DNA of 64,000 nucleotides, from assembly GCF_038592985.1 (NCBI RefSeq), contig NZ_CP151951.1, positions 2,533,001-2,597,000 on the forward strand, read 5' to 3'. This DNA comes from Paenibacillus sp. FSL R10-2782 (lineage in GTDB: Bacteria; Bacillota; Bacilli; Paenibacillales; Paenibacillaceae). The position numbers were made by a program, and so were the translations under genes. Position 1 is the stretch's first letter, and each line of letters starts with the position of its first letter. The notes beneath the pieces were generated by a model. It did not search any database and had not been told where the DNA came from. It worked only from the letters and a program-made list of their open reading frames with translations. Below, piece by piece: positions 46,825 to 54,556 of the stretch.

Positions 46825-47547
46825 ATGAAGGTAAAAAAGCATATGCTTGGAAAGGGTTGTTCCTGGGTGACTCCATATTATATAGCCACCGGGAGACAGA
46901 GAGGTCCGCATGTGATGGTGGTCGCGGGCATCCACGGCAAGGAAATCGCAAGCATCCGCGCGGCTGAGAAGCTGGTGGAGCTGTTGAATCAGCAGAAGCT
47001 GCTAATCAGCCAAGGCAAGCTTATAGTCGTGCCTATTGTCAACCAAGCAGCTTACCGCAAACGGATTAGGGGGATACCTGATCTGAATCGAACCTTTCCA
47101 CGCAATAATAAGCAGGCGGCATCCAATCCACTTTCCGCTGCGGTATTCCAATTAACACGAAAGCATCAACCTGAGTGGTATCTCGATCTGCATGAAGCCA
47201 ACGGATTGTCACAAAAGGATGCCAGGGTGCTTGGTCAAACACTAATTTCCAATAAAGGAAATCCGGTAGTCCCTGCAGTGCGTCGAACTATAAAGCGAAT
47301 GAACCGTTCCATCAAGGACAAAGGCCGCCATTTCAACCTTCGGTTGCATGAGCTTCCAGGTTCCTCACGTACAGCGGCCGCACGTATCTTAGGCGCACGC
47401 GCGGTCACCGTGGAAACAGGCTGGAGTCTGCCCAAGAATGTACGTATAAAGTATCAGTTGGAGATCATGCAGCATTTCTTAAAAGAAGCCAGGATGATCA
47501 AGGCCAACGAGGTATATCTATCTTCCAAGGTTAGAGCTGTAACCTAA
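46825..47547 (+). CDS. Zinc carboxypeptidase/deacylase-like protein (succinylglutamate desuccinylase family)
   Basis: The ATG at 46825 has GGAGGTGA with eight bases of spacing; the start overlaps the SD region at the end of the upstream gene. The 240-residue product shows the M14/AstE-like zinc motif HGKE in AGIHGKEIASIRA, a substrate-site DLNRTFP and a later metal His in WYLDLHEANG, with VETGWSLP near the C-terminus. These enzymes cleave N-acyl amino acids or C-terminal residues. Being in an operon with a glycosyltransferase, it may act on an amide-linked group of a surface polymer, but this is inference. No signal peptide, so it is cytoplasmic. Confidence 0.8.
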   Translation: MKVKKHMLGKGCSWVTPYYIATGRQRGPHVMVVAGIHGKEIASIRAAEKLVELLNQQKLLISQGKLIVVPIVNQAAYRKRIRGIPDLNRTFPRNNKQAASNPLSAAVFQLTRKHQPEWYLDLHEANGLSQKDARVLGQTLISNKGNPVVPAVRRTIKRMNRSIKDKGRHFNLRLHELPGSSRTAAARILGARAVTVETGWSLPKNVRIKYQLEIMQHFLKEARMIKANEVYLSSKVRAVT

Positions 47548-47570
47548 TTAAAATGTATCATGACAAAATA

Positions 47571-47627
47571 AAAATCGCTTCTTGAGCAAGGGATTTTCCT
47601 TTCCTACACTCAAGAGCGATTTTTTTA
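47571..47627 (+). terminator. Intrinsic terminator of the glycosyltransferase operon
   Basis: AAATCGCTTCTTGAG pairs with CTCAAGAGCGATTT, with one bulge, and a T-run follows. It starts about 25 bases after the stop. Confidence 0.85.
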
Positions 47628-47677
47628 TTTGTCATTCTCGTACACAAATGGATACATATTAGTGGCATCGATATGCG

Positions 47678-49021
47678 TCAGGCTTCGGATTTAAAGAAGG
47701 CGCTCACCAAGCTTTCTCCCAGACGAACCTCGATCAGCTCCAATGGTTTATCGAGATCGGCACGGATCGTGTGATACATATCAACCGGAATGCGAAAGAC
47801 TGAACCGCTTGCCGCCATAAAGCGTTCTCCGTTCAGCATGACCTCCCCCCGTCCGGAAACAATCGTCCACACTTTCAGCCCACTGCCGTGAAGCTGTCCG
47901 TTTAAGCGATGGTCTGGCAGCACCGTCAAGCGTATGGCAAGAATATCGTTCAAGCTCCGATGATCATATTCGTCCAGCACCCGGTAGCTGCCCCAGGAGG
48001 TTTCACCATGCATAGGGCGTAACTGAAGAGTCCCCAGCTTCTCCTTGATCGCGTGGGCATGACTTTTGGCGGCAATGAGGATGCCATCGGGGCTGGCAGC
48101 AGCAATAATATCCTCCACGCCAATGACATGAAGCGGATAGGGCAGCTCATTGACGATATGCGTACCATGAGCGGGGCCACTGATCTGTCCGCGTCCAGTC
48201 ACTCGGTTGCCCAGTTGCTCCGTTAATGCTTGCCAACTGCCGATATCACGCCATTCACCCTCGTAGGGCAGGACGACGGCATGTTCGGCACGCTCCGCAA
48301 TCTCCTCGTCGAAGCTGCGAACAGGGAGGCAGTCATACATCGCGCATAATGCCTTGTCGTCCAGCGGCAAATGACTACGCTCCATGCAGGCCAGCATATA
48401 TCGTAGCTTAAAAGCGTAAATGCCGCAATTCCAGAGCGCACCTTGGCTGATAAGCTGTTGCGCCCCCAAGTGATCCGGCTTTTCTGTGAAGCGGTCAACT
48501 GACGCATAGGAGATGTTTCCTTTCATGATCCTCTCCTGACCCGGAACGATATATCCGTATTGGTCGGAGGGATGAGTGGGCCTTGTCCCAAGCATGGCCA
48601 GATCGGTTCCACGATCAAGCAACAAACAGGAAAGCGCCGCTACATGGTGGAAGAAATCCTCTCCCGCAAACATATCCGCTGGAGCTATACAAACAATTTC
48701 GTCCAGCCCCACGCCTTTGGCGTGAAAATGAGCGGCTGCCAGTGCAGCTGCGGTGAAGGTTCCCCGTTTGGCAGGTTCGCCTAGTACGGGCAGACGACCT
48801 TCCGTATGGCGGTAGGCTAAATTTACCTGGCTTTGATGAGCCAGCAGCAGGGCAGAGGAATCCAGCCCCGCTACAGTAAGCTGTCGGACCACCCGAGTGA
48901 GCATGGATTCCTTTTGCCCGTCAGGGGCAGGCAACAGTCGGAGAAACAGCTTCGAGCGGATATCGTTGGACAATGGCCACAGCCGTTTTCCAGCACCACC
49001 GCATAGCAATACGATGTGCAC
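47678..49021 (-). CDS. manC: Mannose-1-phosphate guanylyltransferase with C-terminal cupin
   Basis: The start chosen is the GTG at 49021, with AGGAGG eight bases upstream; it places the nucleotide-binding motif at the N-terminus as is normal. The 447-residue product has LLCGGAGKRLWPLS, FTEKPD, NCGIYAFKL and WRDIGSW of the GDP-mannose pyrophosphorylase fold, then a C-terminal cupin (GSYRVLDEYDHRS..., FRIPVDMYHTIRA) like the isomerase-type domain of ManC/AlgA. It makes GDP-mannose from mannose-1-P and GTP. After the G-loop it reads RSKLFLRLL where typical enzymes have a PKQF-like sequence, so nucleotide specificity is a little uncertain. The cupin's isomerase activity is not certain. Confidence 0.85.
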   Translation of the reverse strand: MHIVLLCGGAGKRLWPLSNDIRSKLFLRLLPAPDGQKESMLTRVVRQLTVAGLDSSALLLAHQSQVNLAYRHTEGRLPVLGEPAKRGTFTAAALAAAHFHAKGVGLDEIVCIAPADMFAGEDFFHHVAALSCLLLDRGTDLAMLGTRPTHPSDQYGYIVPGQERIMKGNISYASVDRFTEKPDHLGAQQLISQGALWNCGIYAFKLRYMLACMERSHLPLDDKALCAMYDCLPVRSFDEEIAERAEHAVVLPYEGEWRDIGSWQALTEQLGNRVTGRGQISGPAHGTHIVNELPYPLHVIGVEDIIAAASPDGILIAAKSHAHAIKEKLGTLQLRPMHGETSWGSYRVLDEYDHRSLNDILAIRLTVLPDHRLNGQLHGSGLKVWTIVSGRGEVMLNGERFMAASGSVFRIPVDMYHTIRADLDKPLELIEVRLGESLVSAFFKSEA

Positions 49022-49061
49022 AGGCACTTCCTCCTTCGATACAGATCCATTATGGATCACA

Positions 49062-49892
49062 TCATTTTGCGGAATTTTGTTGATTTTTAACAAGCTGATA
49101 CACTTTACGTTGATGAAAGGATAGAGAACGATGTTTTTTAGCGTAGGCATCCAATTGTTTTTGCGAGAGGGAAGAAGCCCGACAATGAAGCGCTTTATTA
49201 AGTGACTTGCGTAAAATCATCCGAGAGGGCTGCTTGCTGTACAGATCGTTGGCATACGTCTCATATTCGGAAAAACCAAACTGTTTTTTCCGATCTATAC
49301 TTTGGATAATCGCGTTGTACCAGGGTTTTCCATGACGGGCCTCAATGACCTGCTTGAGCCGGGTGAGTCGCGCTTTTTCAAATAGCATATAGTGAGTAAC
49401 AAAGGACTTTGGTGAAGGGGCTTTCACGCCCATAAGCTTGCGGTAGGTGCGAAAATACTCAGGCTGGCTCCAGCTCCGATAGTAAAATATCGTTTTGCCA
49501 TCCTTTCGAAACACATGTGGACGAATCAAAATCGTATCCGCATCAATGACGAGAAAGAAAGAAGCTTTACTGATTTTATCGCCGTTCATTTTGAGCAATT
49601 GCTGATACAGCCAGCCTGAGCGGTCCCAGCGTGCTGTACCATAACGGATATGTTTTTTTGTGATGGGTAGCACCGTCTTTTCATCTACAAATGTACAGCC
49701 TTTGCTTGCACATAGTCGACGAATTCCAGCGCTTTGCGGTGAAACGATATATATTGTTCCAATTCGGTGCTGCACGTGACGGCGAAGGCTGTTAATTACC
49801 AGTGGCAAAGTGGCTATATCTTTATCAATTGCAGGAATCAGAACATCGATGGTAAGAGAACCCTTCTGTGGCCCATCCGATTGCACTGACAT
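49062..49892 (-). CDS. DUF6492-like DxD glycosyltransferase
   Basis: The ATG at 49892 (MSVQSDG) follows AAGGAG by eight bases. The 276-residue product starts with a nucleotide-sugar fold (TIDVLIPAIDKDIATLPLV) and has a DAD metal-binding motif in FFLVIDADTILIRP. Later motifs are YYRSWSQPEYF, THYMLFEK and FSEYETYAND, typical of a group of bacterial glycosyltransferases seen in polysaccharide clusters. It lies directly upstream of manC on the same strand (gap about 40 bases), and so probably uses or depends on GDP-mannose. It is cytoplasmic. The acceptor is unknown. Confidence 0.8.
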   Translation of the reverse strand: MSVQSDGPQKGSLTIDVLIPAIDKDIATLPLVINSLRRHVQHRIGTIYIVSPQSAGIRRLCASKGCTFVDEKTVLPITKKHIRYGTARWDRSGWLYQQLLKMNGDKISKASFFLVIDADTILIRPHVFRKDGKTIFYYRSWSQPEYFRTYRKLMGVKAPSPKSFVTHYMLFEKARLTRLKQVIEARHGKPWYNAIIQSIDRKKQFGFSEYETYANDLYSKQPSRMILRKSLNKALHCRASSLSQKQLDAYAKKHRSLSFHQRKVYQLVKNQQNSAK

Positions 49893-50103
49893 GTTTTTCA
49901 CTCCTTATATAAGCAAATGTACGCGTCCGGCGTCTTATCCTATCGTATGCCTGGACAGGCAACTTCGACCGGGCAAGGCCAAACGTCCATTTCTAAGCAG
50001 AACAGGGCTGATGTAGCTTTCGGCTAGGGAGTTGTTGCATACGATGGATTGATCTTTTTGTAACAGGTGCGTTCTACCTTGGGATTAGAGAGGAGAGGGG
50101 CAA

Positions 50104-50979
50104 GTGAATTCTTCACAAGCACAGGCTTTGCTCAGCAAGTGGCATAAAACCCAATTGCTTCTCCCGCATCGCGGCATCAAGCCGTTTGTGCCGGATACCC
50201 GAAGATATACCAAAGCGAATTTGAAGTCAATGCTGGAGAAGTACGGTATGGTCTATGTAAAGCCCGAGCGAGGTACGTTCGGTAAAGGTGTCATGAGAGT
50301 AGAGCAGGAGGAAGGTCAGCGGTTTGCCTATCAACATGAGGAAAAGCGTGTGGAGTTCAAAAATGTAGAGGCACTATATGCCAGCCTGTCGAAGAAAACG
50401 GGGAAGAAAAGCTATCTCATTCAAAAGGGAATCCATTTACTGCGTCATCAGAAGCGTTACTTTGATATCCGGGTCATGGTGCAGCGCAATGCAAAAGGGC
50501 CATGGGAATCTACCGGAATTATTGGTCGGCTCGGTCATCCCCGCAAAATCGTAACCAACTATCATAGCGGTGGTACGCCGATGGCACTGGAGGAGCTGCT
50601 AAAGTCTCATTTATCCCAAAGCAAACAGGCTGAGCTGATAAAGAAACTGAATGCCCTGGGCATTACCATTGCCTCACAGCTGCAAAAAACATATCCGAAT
50701 TTCCGGCAAATCGGAGTGGACATTGGACTGGATCGCAGCTTTACCCCATGGATTATTGAGGTGAATACGAAGCCTGATCCATACATTTTTAATCAATTAA
50801 AAGATAAGTCTATGTACCGCAAAGTAATAAGCTATTGGCGACTGGCCAATGAAAAGAAGAAAGTAACGGTCCCGAGCGAAGATAAGAATAAGGCTAAAAG
50901 TAAAGATAAGAATAACAGTAACAGTAACAGTAAAGACGCTAAAAAAGCTAAAAAAGCTAAAAAAGCAAAAAGTTCATGA
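50104..50979 (+). CDS. YheC/YheD-family ATP-grasp protein
   Basis: The GTG at 50104 follows GAGAGGGG. The 291-residue product is an ATP-grasp protein like Bacillus YheC/YheD, spore-coat-associated proteins of unknown reaction. Visible ATP-grasp elements are YVKPERGTFGKGVMRV, YLIQKGIHLL, RYFDIRVMVQR and the Mg-binding IGVDIGLDRSFTPWIIEVNTKPDP. The last 45 residues are a low-complexity tail encoded by short tandem repeats (AACAGT about 50914-50931; GCTAAAAAA about 50938-50964), giving Ser/Asn and Lys/Ala runs. Context with the glycan genes suggests a coat or surface assembly role. Confidence 0.85.
   Translation: MNSSQAQALLSKWHKTQLLLPHRGIKPFVPDTRRYTKANLKSMLEKYGMVYVKPERGTFGKGVMRVEQEEGQRFAYQHEEKRVEFKNVEALYASLSKKTGKKSYLIQKGIHLLRHQKRYFDIRVMVQRNAKGPWESTGIIGRLGHPRKIVTNYHSGGTPMALEELLKSHLSQSKQAELIKKLNALGITIASQLQKTYPNFRQIGVDIGLDRSFTPWIIEVNTKPDPYIFNQLKDKSMYRKVISYWRLANEKKKVTVPSEDKNKAKSKDKNNSNSNSKDAKKAKKAKKAKSS
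50914..50964 (+). repeat. Short tandem repeats encoding a Lys-rich tail
   Basis: Three copies of AACAGT (50914-50931) are followed by three copies of GCTAAAAAA (50938-50964) at the end of the ATP-grasp gene. Such microsatellites can change length, and here they keep the frame because both unit lengths are multiples of three. Confidence 0.8.
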
Positions 50980-51024
50980 GCGAGGAAACGTTACAGTGAC
51001 TGAGAAGCTCTGAACCAGAGAAAT

Positions 51025-51060
51025 AAAAGGATGAATGCCTTATTGATTCATCCTTTTATA
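51025..51060 (+). terminator. Intrinsic terminator after the ATP-grasp gene
   Basis: AAAAGGATGAAT (51025-51036) and ATTCATCCTTTT (51046-51057) form a perfect 12-base stem with a nine-base loop. The stem ends in T's. Confidence 0.85.
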
Positions 51061-51101
51061 TGCTCATTTTCCTGGTTTATGCCGCTGCTCGAAGTCTCTG
51101 A

Positions 51102-51139
51102 TTGTACAGTCATGATACAAAATGAAAATGGGTTGTACA
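51102..51139. promoter_or_regulatory. Pair of TTGTACA boxes upstream of the DUF421 gene
   Basis: TTGTACA occurs at 51102-51108 and 51133-51139, 31 bases apart (about three helical turns). The first is followed by a TACAA half-site; the second lies within the palindrome TTGTACAA. This may be a regulator-binding region. Confidence 0.35.
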
Positions 51140-51232
51140 AACGATACAGCCTTGACCTATCGAAATGAATGTAATGAAAAAAGAGGAATTGGAAAAGCTA
51201 TATGAAAACAATGAGAACTGGAGTTTTGGTAT

Positions 51233-51940
51233 ATGGAAATATGGGAAATAATATTTAGGTCTGTACTAGCCTTTACCATCATGATGCTCATAGCACGTAT
51301 TTTAGGCAAATCCACCATTGCGCAAATGACCTATCATGATTTTGTAGCCGCGATTACCTTGGGGGCCATTACTGCGAATATTTCCTTTAATAATACAATA
51401 GATATTTGGCTCTTATTAACAGCTCTATTGACCTTTACCGTCATTGCTTACCTTCTGATGTTTTTTTCCATGAAGAACCGCAAGCTGCGAAACTGGTTTT
51501 CGGGAAAACCAACCGTGTTGATCCAAGAAGGAAAAATTTTGGAGGGTAATATGAGAAAGCTTAAGATTACGCTGGATACTTTGAATCAAGAGCTAAGGGG
51601 GAAAAATATTTTTAATATTCAAGATGTTCAGTATGCCGTACTTGAGTTGAATGGTAGCATTTCCGTACTACCCAAGCAGGAGTGTATGCCTGTAACCAGA
51701 AAAGATTTACATTTGGACGTTCGTTCCAAACAGACTTTTCCCATTGAATTAGTTATGGACGGACACATTGTGGAAGCAAATTTAAAGCAGAATGACATTA
51801 CAACCGAGTGGTTACATTCGCAGATAAAAAAGAAAGGGCTTTCTATTGAAAATGTCAATTATGCCGTAATTAGTTCTGATGGAAAAGTATATTTTGATGA
51901 ATATGAGGATCAAATTGAACATCCTGTTGATAAAGAATGA
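51233..51940 (+). CDS. DUF421 membrane protein (YetF family)
   Basis: The 235-residue product begins with three membrane segments (about residues 6-25, 38-55, 58-80; ARILGKSTIAQMTYHDFVAAITLGAITA is a family hallmark). A cytoplasmic domain follows (KPTVLIQEGKILEGNMRKLKIT, YAVLELNGSISVLPK). Bacillus relatives YetF, YdfR and YkjA are linked to spore membranes and stress resistance; the biochemical role is unknown. It is probably transcribed alone. Confidence 0.85.
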   Translation: MEIWEIIFRSVLAFTIMMLIARILGKSTIAQMTYHDFVAAITLGAITANISFNNTIDIWLLLTALLTFTVIAYLLMFFSMKNRKLRNWFSGKPTVLIQEGKILEGNMRKLKITLDTLNQELRGKNIFNIQDVQYAVLELNGSISVLPKQECMPVTRKDLHLDVRSKQTFPIELVMDGHIVEANLKQNDITTEWLHSQIKKKGLSIENVNYAVISSDGKVYFDEYEDQIEHPVDKE

Positions 51941-51946
51941 ATAGAT

Positions 51947-51976
51947 TTGATTTTATTCACATTAAAGGCATATAAT
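51947..51976 (+). promoter_or_regulatory. Sigma-A promoter of the oxalate decarboxylase gene
   Basis: TTGATT (51947-51952), an 18-base spacer and a perfect TATAAT (51971-51976) precede the gene by about 60 bases. Confidence 0.65.
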
Positions 51977-51980
51977 AGAT

Positions 51981-52000
51981 ATGTTTAAATAAGTAAACAT
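51981..52000. promoter_or_regulatory. Candidate operator overlapping the oxdC transcription start
   Basis: ATGTTTA and TAAACAT are exact 7-base inverted arms around six bases (AATAAG). The element starts four bases after the -10, so a bound protein would block initiation. The regulator is not identified. Confidence 0.5.
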
Positions 52001-52034
52001 AGACATATAAAATGGTTTTGAGGAGGAATCGGCT

Positions 52035-53066
52035 ATGAAATCATTTAAGTATGCTTTGGAGAAAAAGGAACCCAGAACCGGACCGGGAGGTATTACACGT
52101 GGGGCTTCGGTTCATGATTTTCCTGTATCGGAAGGAATAGCAGGGGTTTCCATGCGTCTGGAGCCGGGTGGTATGCGTGAGCTTCACTGGCATGCCAATG
52201 CGGCTGAATGGGCTTATGTGATTAGCGGCTCCTGTCGGACAACGGTTATCCATCCGGATGGTTCTTCATATGTCGATATTTTCAATCCCGGTGATGTATG
52301 GTATTTTCCGCGTGGTTATGGTCATTCCATTCAAGGTCTTGGTCCTGGAGAGTGTCATTTTATATTGATTTTTGATAATGGAGATTTTTCGGAGGACCAC
52401 ACGTTCAGTATAACGGATTTCATAGCGCAAACTCCTGCGGAGGTTGTCATGCAGAATCTGGGACTTGCAGCCGACGAACTGGCTCTTATGCCAGATAAGG
52501 AAGCCTATTTTGCAAAAGGACCTGTACCTTCTAACGGATCACATGATGCATATCCTCGCATTTCTTCCGATCTGGTCACTAAACATCGGTATCCTCTATT
52601 GGCCAAACAGCCCAGGTTGGCACCAGGTGGAGGGACGCAGCGGACCGTTACGGTAGAAGATTTTCCGATTTCTTCGACGATGGCAGGATCTGTAATTGAA
52701 CTGGAGCCAGGCGGATTGCGAGAAATGCATTGGCATCCCAATGCGGACGAATGGCAATACTATTTGGATGGGAATGCAGAAATGACTGTATTTCTCGCTG
52801 AAGGGAATGCAGTGACAGAGCAGTTTGAAGCCGGAGATGTTGGGTATGTACCGATGGGAGCCGGACATTATATTAAAAATACCGGATCGGAGATATGCCG
52901 GATTTTGATTGGTTTTAACAGTGGTCATTACGAAGCCATTGATCTGAGTGAGTGGCTGGCTGGGAATCCTGTTGATGTATTAGCAACGAATCTGCACCTT
53001 CCTAGAGCAATAGCGAATAAACTGCCGCACAAATCGGTGTTCATCGCCCCAACATCCAAATCATAA
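52035..53066 (+). CDS. oxdC: Bicupin oxalate decarboxylase (OxdC/OxdD family)
   Basis: The 343-residue product has two cupins, each with a Mn-binding set: HWHANAAEW plus GHS in the first (about residues 50-96), MHWHPNADEW plus GHY in the second (about 230-280). The enzyme converts oxalate to formate and CO2, consuming protons, and so can help in acid. Bacillus OxdC is about 385 residues; this one is short at the N-terminus by roughly 40. The lid loop reads SEDHT where B. subtilis OxdC has SENST, so the catalytic Glu is kept, favouring decarboxylase over oxidase activity. GGAGG precedes the ATG. Whether it is OxdC (cytoplasm) or OxdD (spore) is unsettled; there is no signal peptide. Confidence 0.87.
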   Translation: MKSFKYALEKKEPRTGPGGITRGASVHDFPVSEGIAGVSMRLEPGGMRELHWHANAAEWAYVISGSCRTTVIHPDGSSYVDIFNPGDVWYFPRGYGHSIQGLGPGECHFILIFDNGDFSEDHTFSITDFIAQTPAEVVMQNLGLAADELALMPDKEAYFAKGPVPSNGSHDAYPRISSDLVTKHRYPLLAKQPRLAPGGGTQRTVTVEDFPISSTMAGSVIELEPGGLREMHWHPNADEWQYYLDGNAEMTVFLAEGNAVTEQFEAGDVGYVPMGAGHYIKNTGSEICRILIGFNSGHYEAIDLSEWLAGNPVDVLATNLHLPRAIANKLPHKSVFIAPTSKS

Positions 53067-53077
53067 AACAACGAAAC

Positions 53078-53123
53078 AGCCCGCTTTTGGCTCCCGTATG
53101 TATGGGGGAGCCAAAAGCGGGCT
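53078..53123 (+). terminator. Strong intrinsic hairpin after oxdC
   Basis: AGCCCGCTTTTGGCTCCC and GGGAGCCAAAAGCGGGCT form an 18-base stem with a short loop. It begins 11 bases beyond the stop. Only a weak T-run (ATTAG) follows, but the stem is very stable. Confidence 0.75.
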
Positions 53124-53297
53124 ATTAGTCAGGGTATCGGTACTGTACTTTAAATAATTCTATGCAGTGAATTTAAAATTGAACAACCTGCAACACTGTG
53201 CTATTCTTATACAAAAGTGAAGTTTAACGTAGTGAAAATAGTCTTTTTATTATGTTTTTAAACATCAGATGATATGATCATTAGGAGGAGGAAAGCT

Positions 53298-54077
53298 ATG
53301 AACTCTGTTATTGAACTTAACAATGTTAGCTGGAAAAGGGACAATCGCACCATACTGGATCAAATCAACTGGCAGGTAGCCGAGGGAGAGCACTGGGCTG
53401 TACTTGGATTGAATGGATCAGGTAAAACAACGATGCTGAATATGATCAATGGTTACATATGGCCAACTACAGGCAGTGTCGGTGTGCTGGGTCACGCCTT
53501 CGGGGATGTGGATCTGAGGGAGCTGCGCAAATCTATCGGCTGGGTCAGCTCCTCGTTGCAGGAAAGAATCAATGGTAGCCAGCGCACGCAGGATGTGGTT
53601 ATTAGCGGTAAATTTGCCTCCATTGGACTTTATGATCAAACAACGGATACGGATTATGAGCAGGCCGTACTCCTCATGACCCAACTGGGCTGTGCTCATC
53701 TCGTGGACCGATTGTATCAGGGGTGCTCACAGGGGGAAAAGCAAAAAGTGCTTATTGCCCGCGCGCTAATGGCCTCGCCCAAGCTATTGATTTTGGACGA
53801 GGCGTGTAACGGTCTGGACTTCTTTTCCCGGGAGGCACTACTAACTAGCATCCGTCAGCTGTCCGAGTCTCCTGGTGCGCCGAATTTGCTGTACGTTACA
53901 CATCATATCGAAGAAATTCTGCCGATGTACACGCATACGATTTTGATTCGCCGTGGCACTGTTTTTGCCAAAGGCAGAACGACTGATATTCTGAGCAGTG
54001 AAACGCTTAGCGATTTTTTTGAAACGCCGGTGCAGGTAGAGTGGAGACAGGAACGTGCATGGCTCTCTATGGAGTAG
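53298..54077 (+). CDS. ABC transporter ATP-binding protein, YlmA-like
   Basis: The ATG at 53298 (MNSVIELN) follows GGAGGAGG by seven bases. The 259-residue product has Walker A GLNGSGKTT, Q-loop region VSSSLQERI, the signature CSQGEKQK (departing from LSGGQ), Walker B LLILDEACNGLD and a His switch VTHHIEEI. It resembles B. subtilis YlmA and ModF-like ATPases, which have no permease gene beside them. None is present here either, so it may be a stand-alone ABC protein. Substrate unknown. Confidence 0.85.
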   Translation: MNSVIELNNVSWKRDNRTILDQINWQVAEGEHWAVLGLNGSGKTTMLNMINGYIWPTTGSVGVLGHAFGDVDLRELRKSIGWVSSSLQERINGSQRTQDVVISGKFASIGLYDQTTDTDYEQAVLLMTQLGCAHLVDRLYQGCSQGEKQKVLIARALMASPKLLILDEACNGLDFFSREALLTSIRQLSESPGAPNLLYVTHHIEEILPMYTHTILIRRGTVFAKGRTTDILSSETLSDFFETPVQVEWRQERAWLSME

Positions 54078-54151
54078 AGAGTCAATGCGGTTTATTCTTT
54101 TTCAATCCTGACTACAATGACATAGGAGAACCATTGTAGAGAGGTGAATGA

Positions 54152-54556
54152 ATGTCAGAGCATCCATTACAATCTTTTGTAAAAACGGCGAAAGATCACT
54201 TAAAGGACATGATGAACGTCAATACGGCCATTGGAGAGCCGATTACCGTGTCTGACGGCACCATTATCATACCGGTTTGTAAAGTGAGCTATGGCTTTGC
54301 GGCAGGTGGAAGCGATTGGGAAAGGCACAATCAGGAATCCGCAAGGGTGATGCCGTCATTTGGTGGAGGTATGGGCGGAGGTGTGTCCGTAACACCTCTC
54401 GCAATTTTAATTATCGGCAAAATGGGTGTTCAAACGGTCTACCTGGATAACTCTCCTACTGTATACGACAAGATTTTGGATATGGCGCCACAACTTTTGG
54501 ATAAATTGAACAATCTTATTAAGCAATACCAAACAGGAGATGATAACAGTCAGTGA
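54152..54556 (+). CDS. gerW: Spore protein GerW (YtfJ)
   Basis: The 134-residue product matches the GerW/YtfJ family: a leading helix region, then DGTIIIPVCKVSYGFAAGGSDW and the glycine-rich GGGMGGGVSVTPLAILIIGK. YtfJ is expressed in the forespore of B. subtilis and supports germination. AGAGG precedes the ATG by about six bases. It converges on ppk, the coding ends overlapping by seven bases. It is the clearest marker in the window that the host forms endospores. Confidence 0.9.
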   Translation: MSEHPLQSFVKTAKDHLKDMMNVNTAIGEPITVSDGTIIIPVCKVSYGFAAGGSDWERHNQESARVMPSFGGGMGGGVSVTPLAILIIGKMGVQTVYLDNSPTVYDKILDMAPQLLDKLNNLIKQYQTGDDNSQ

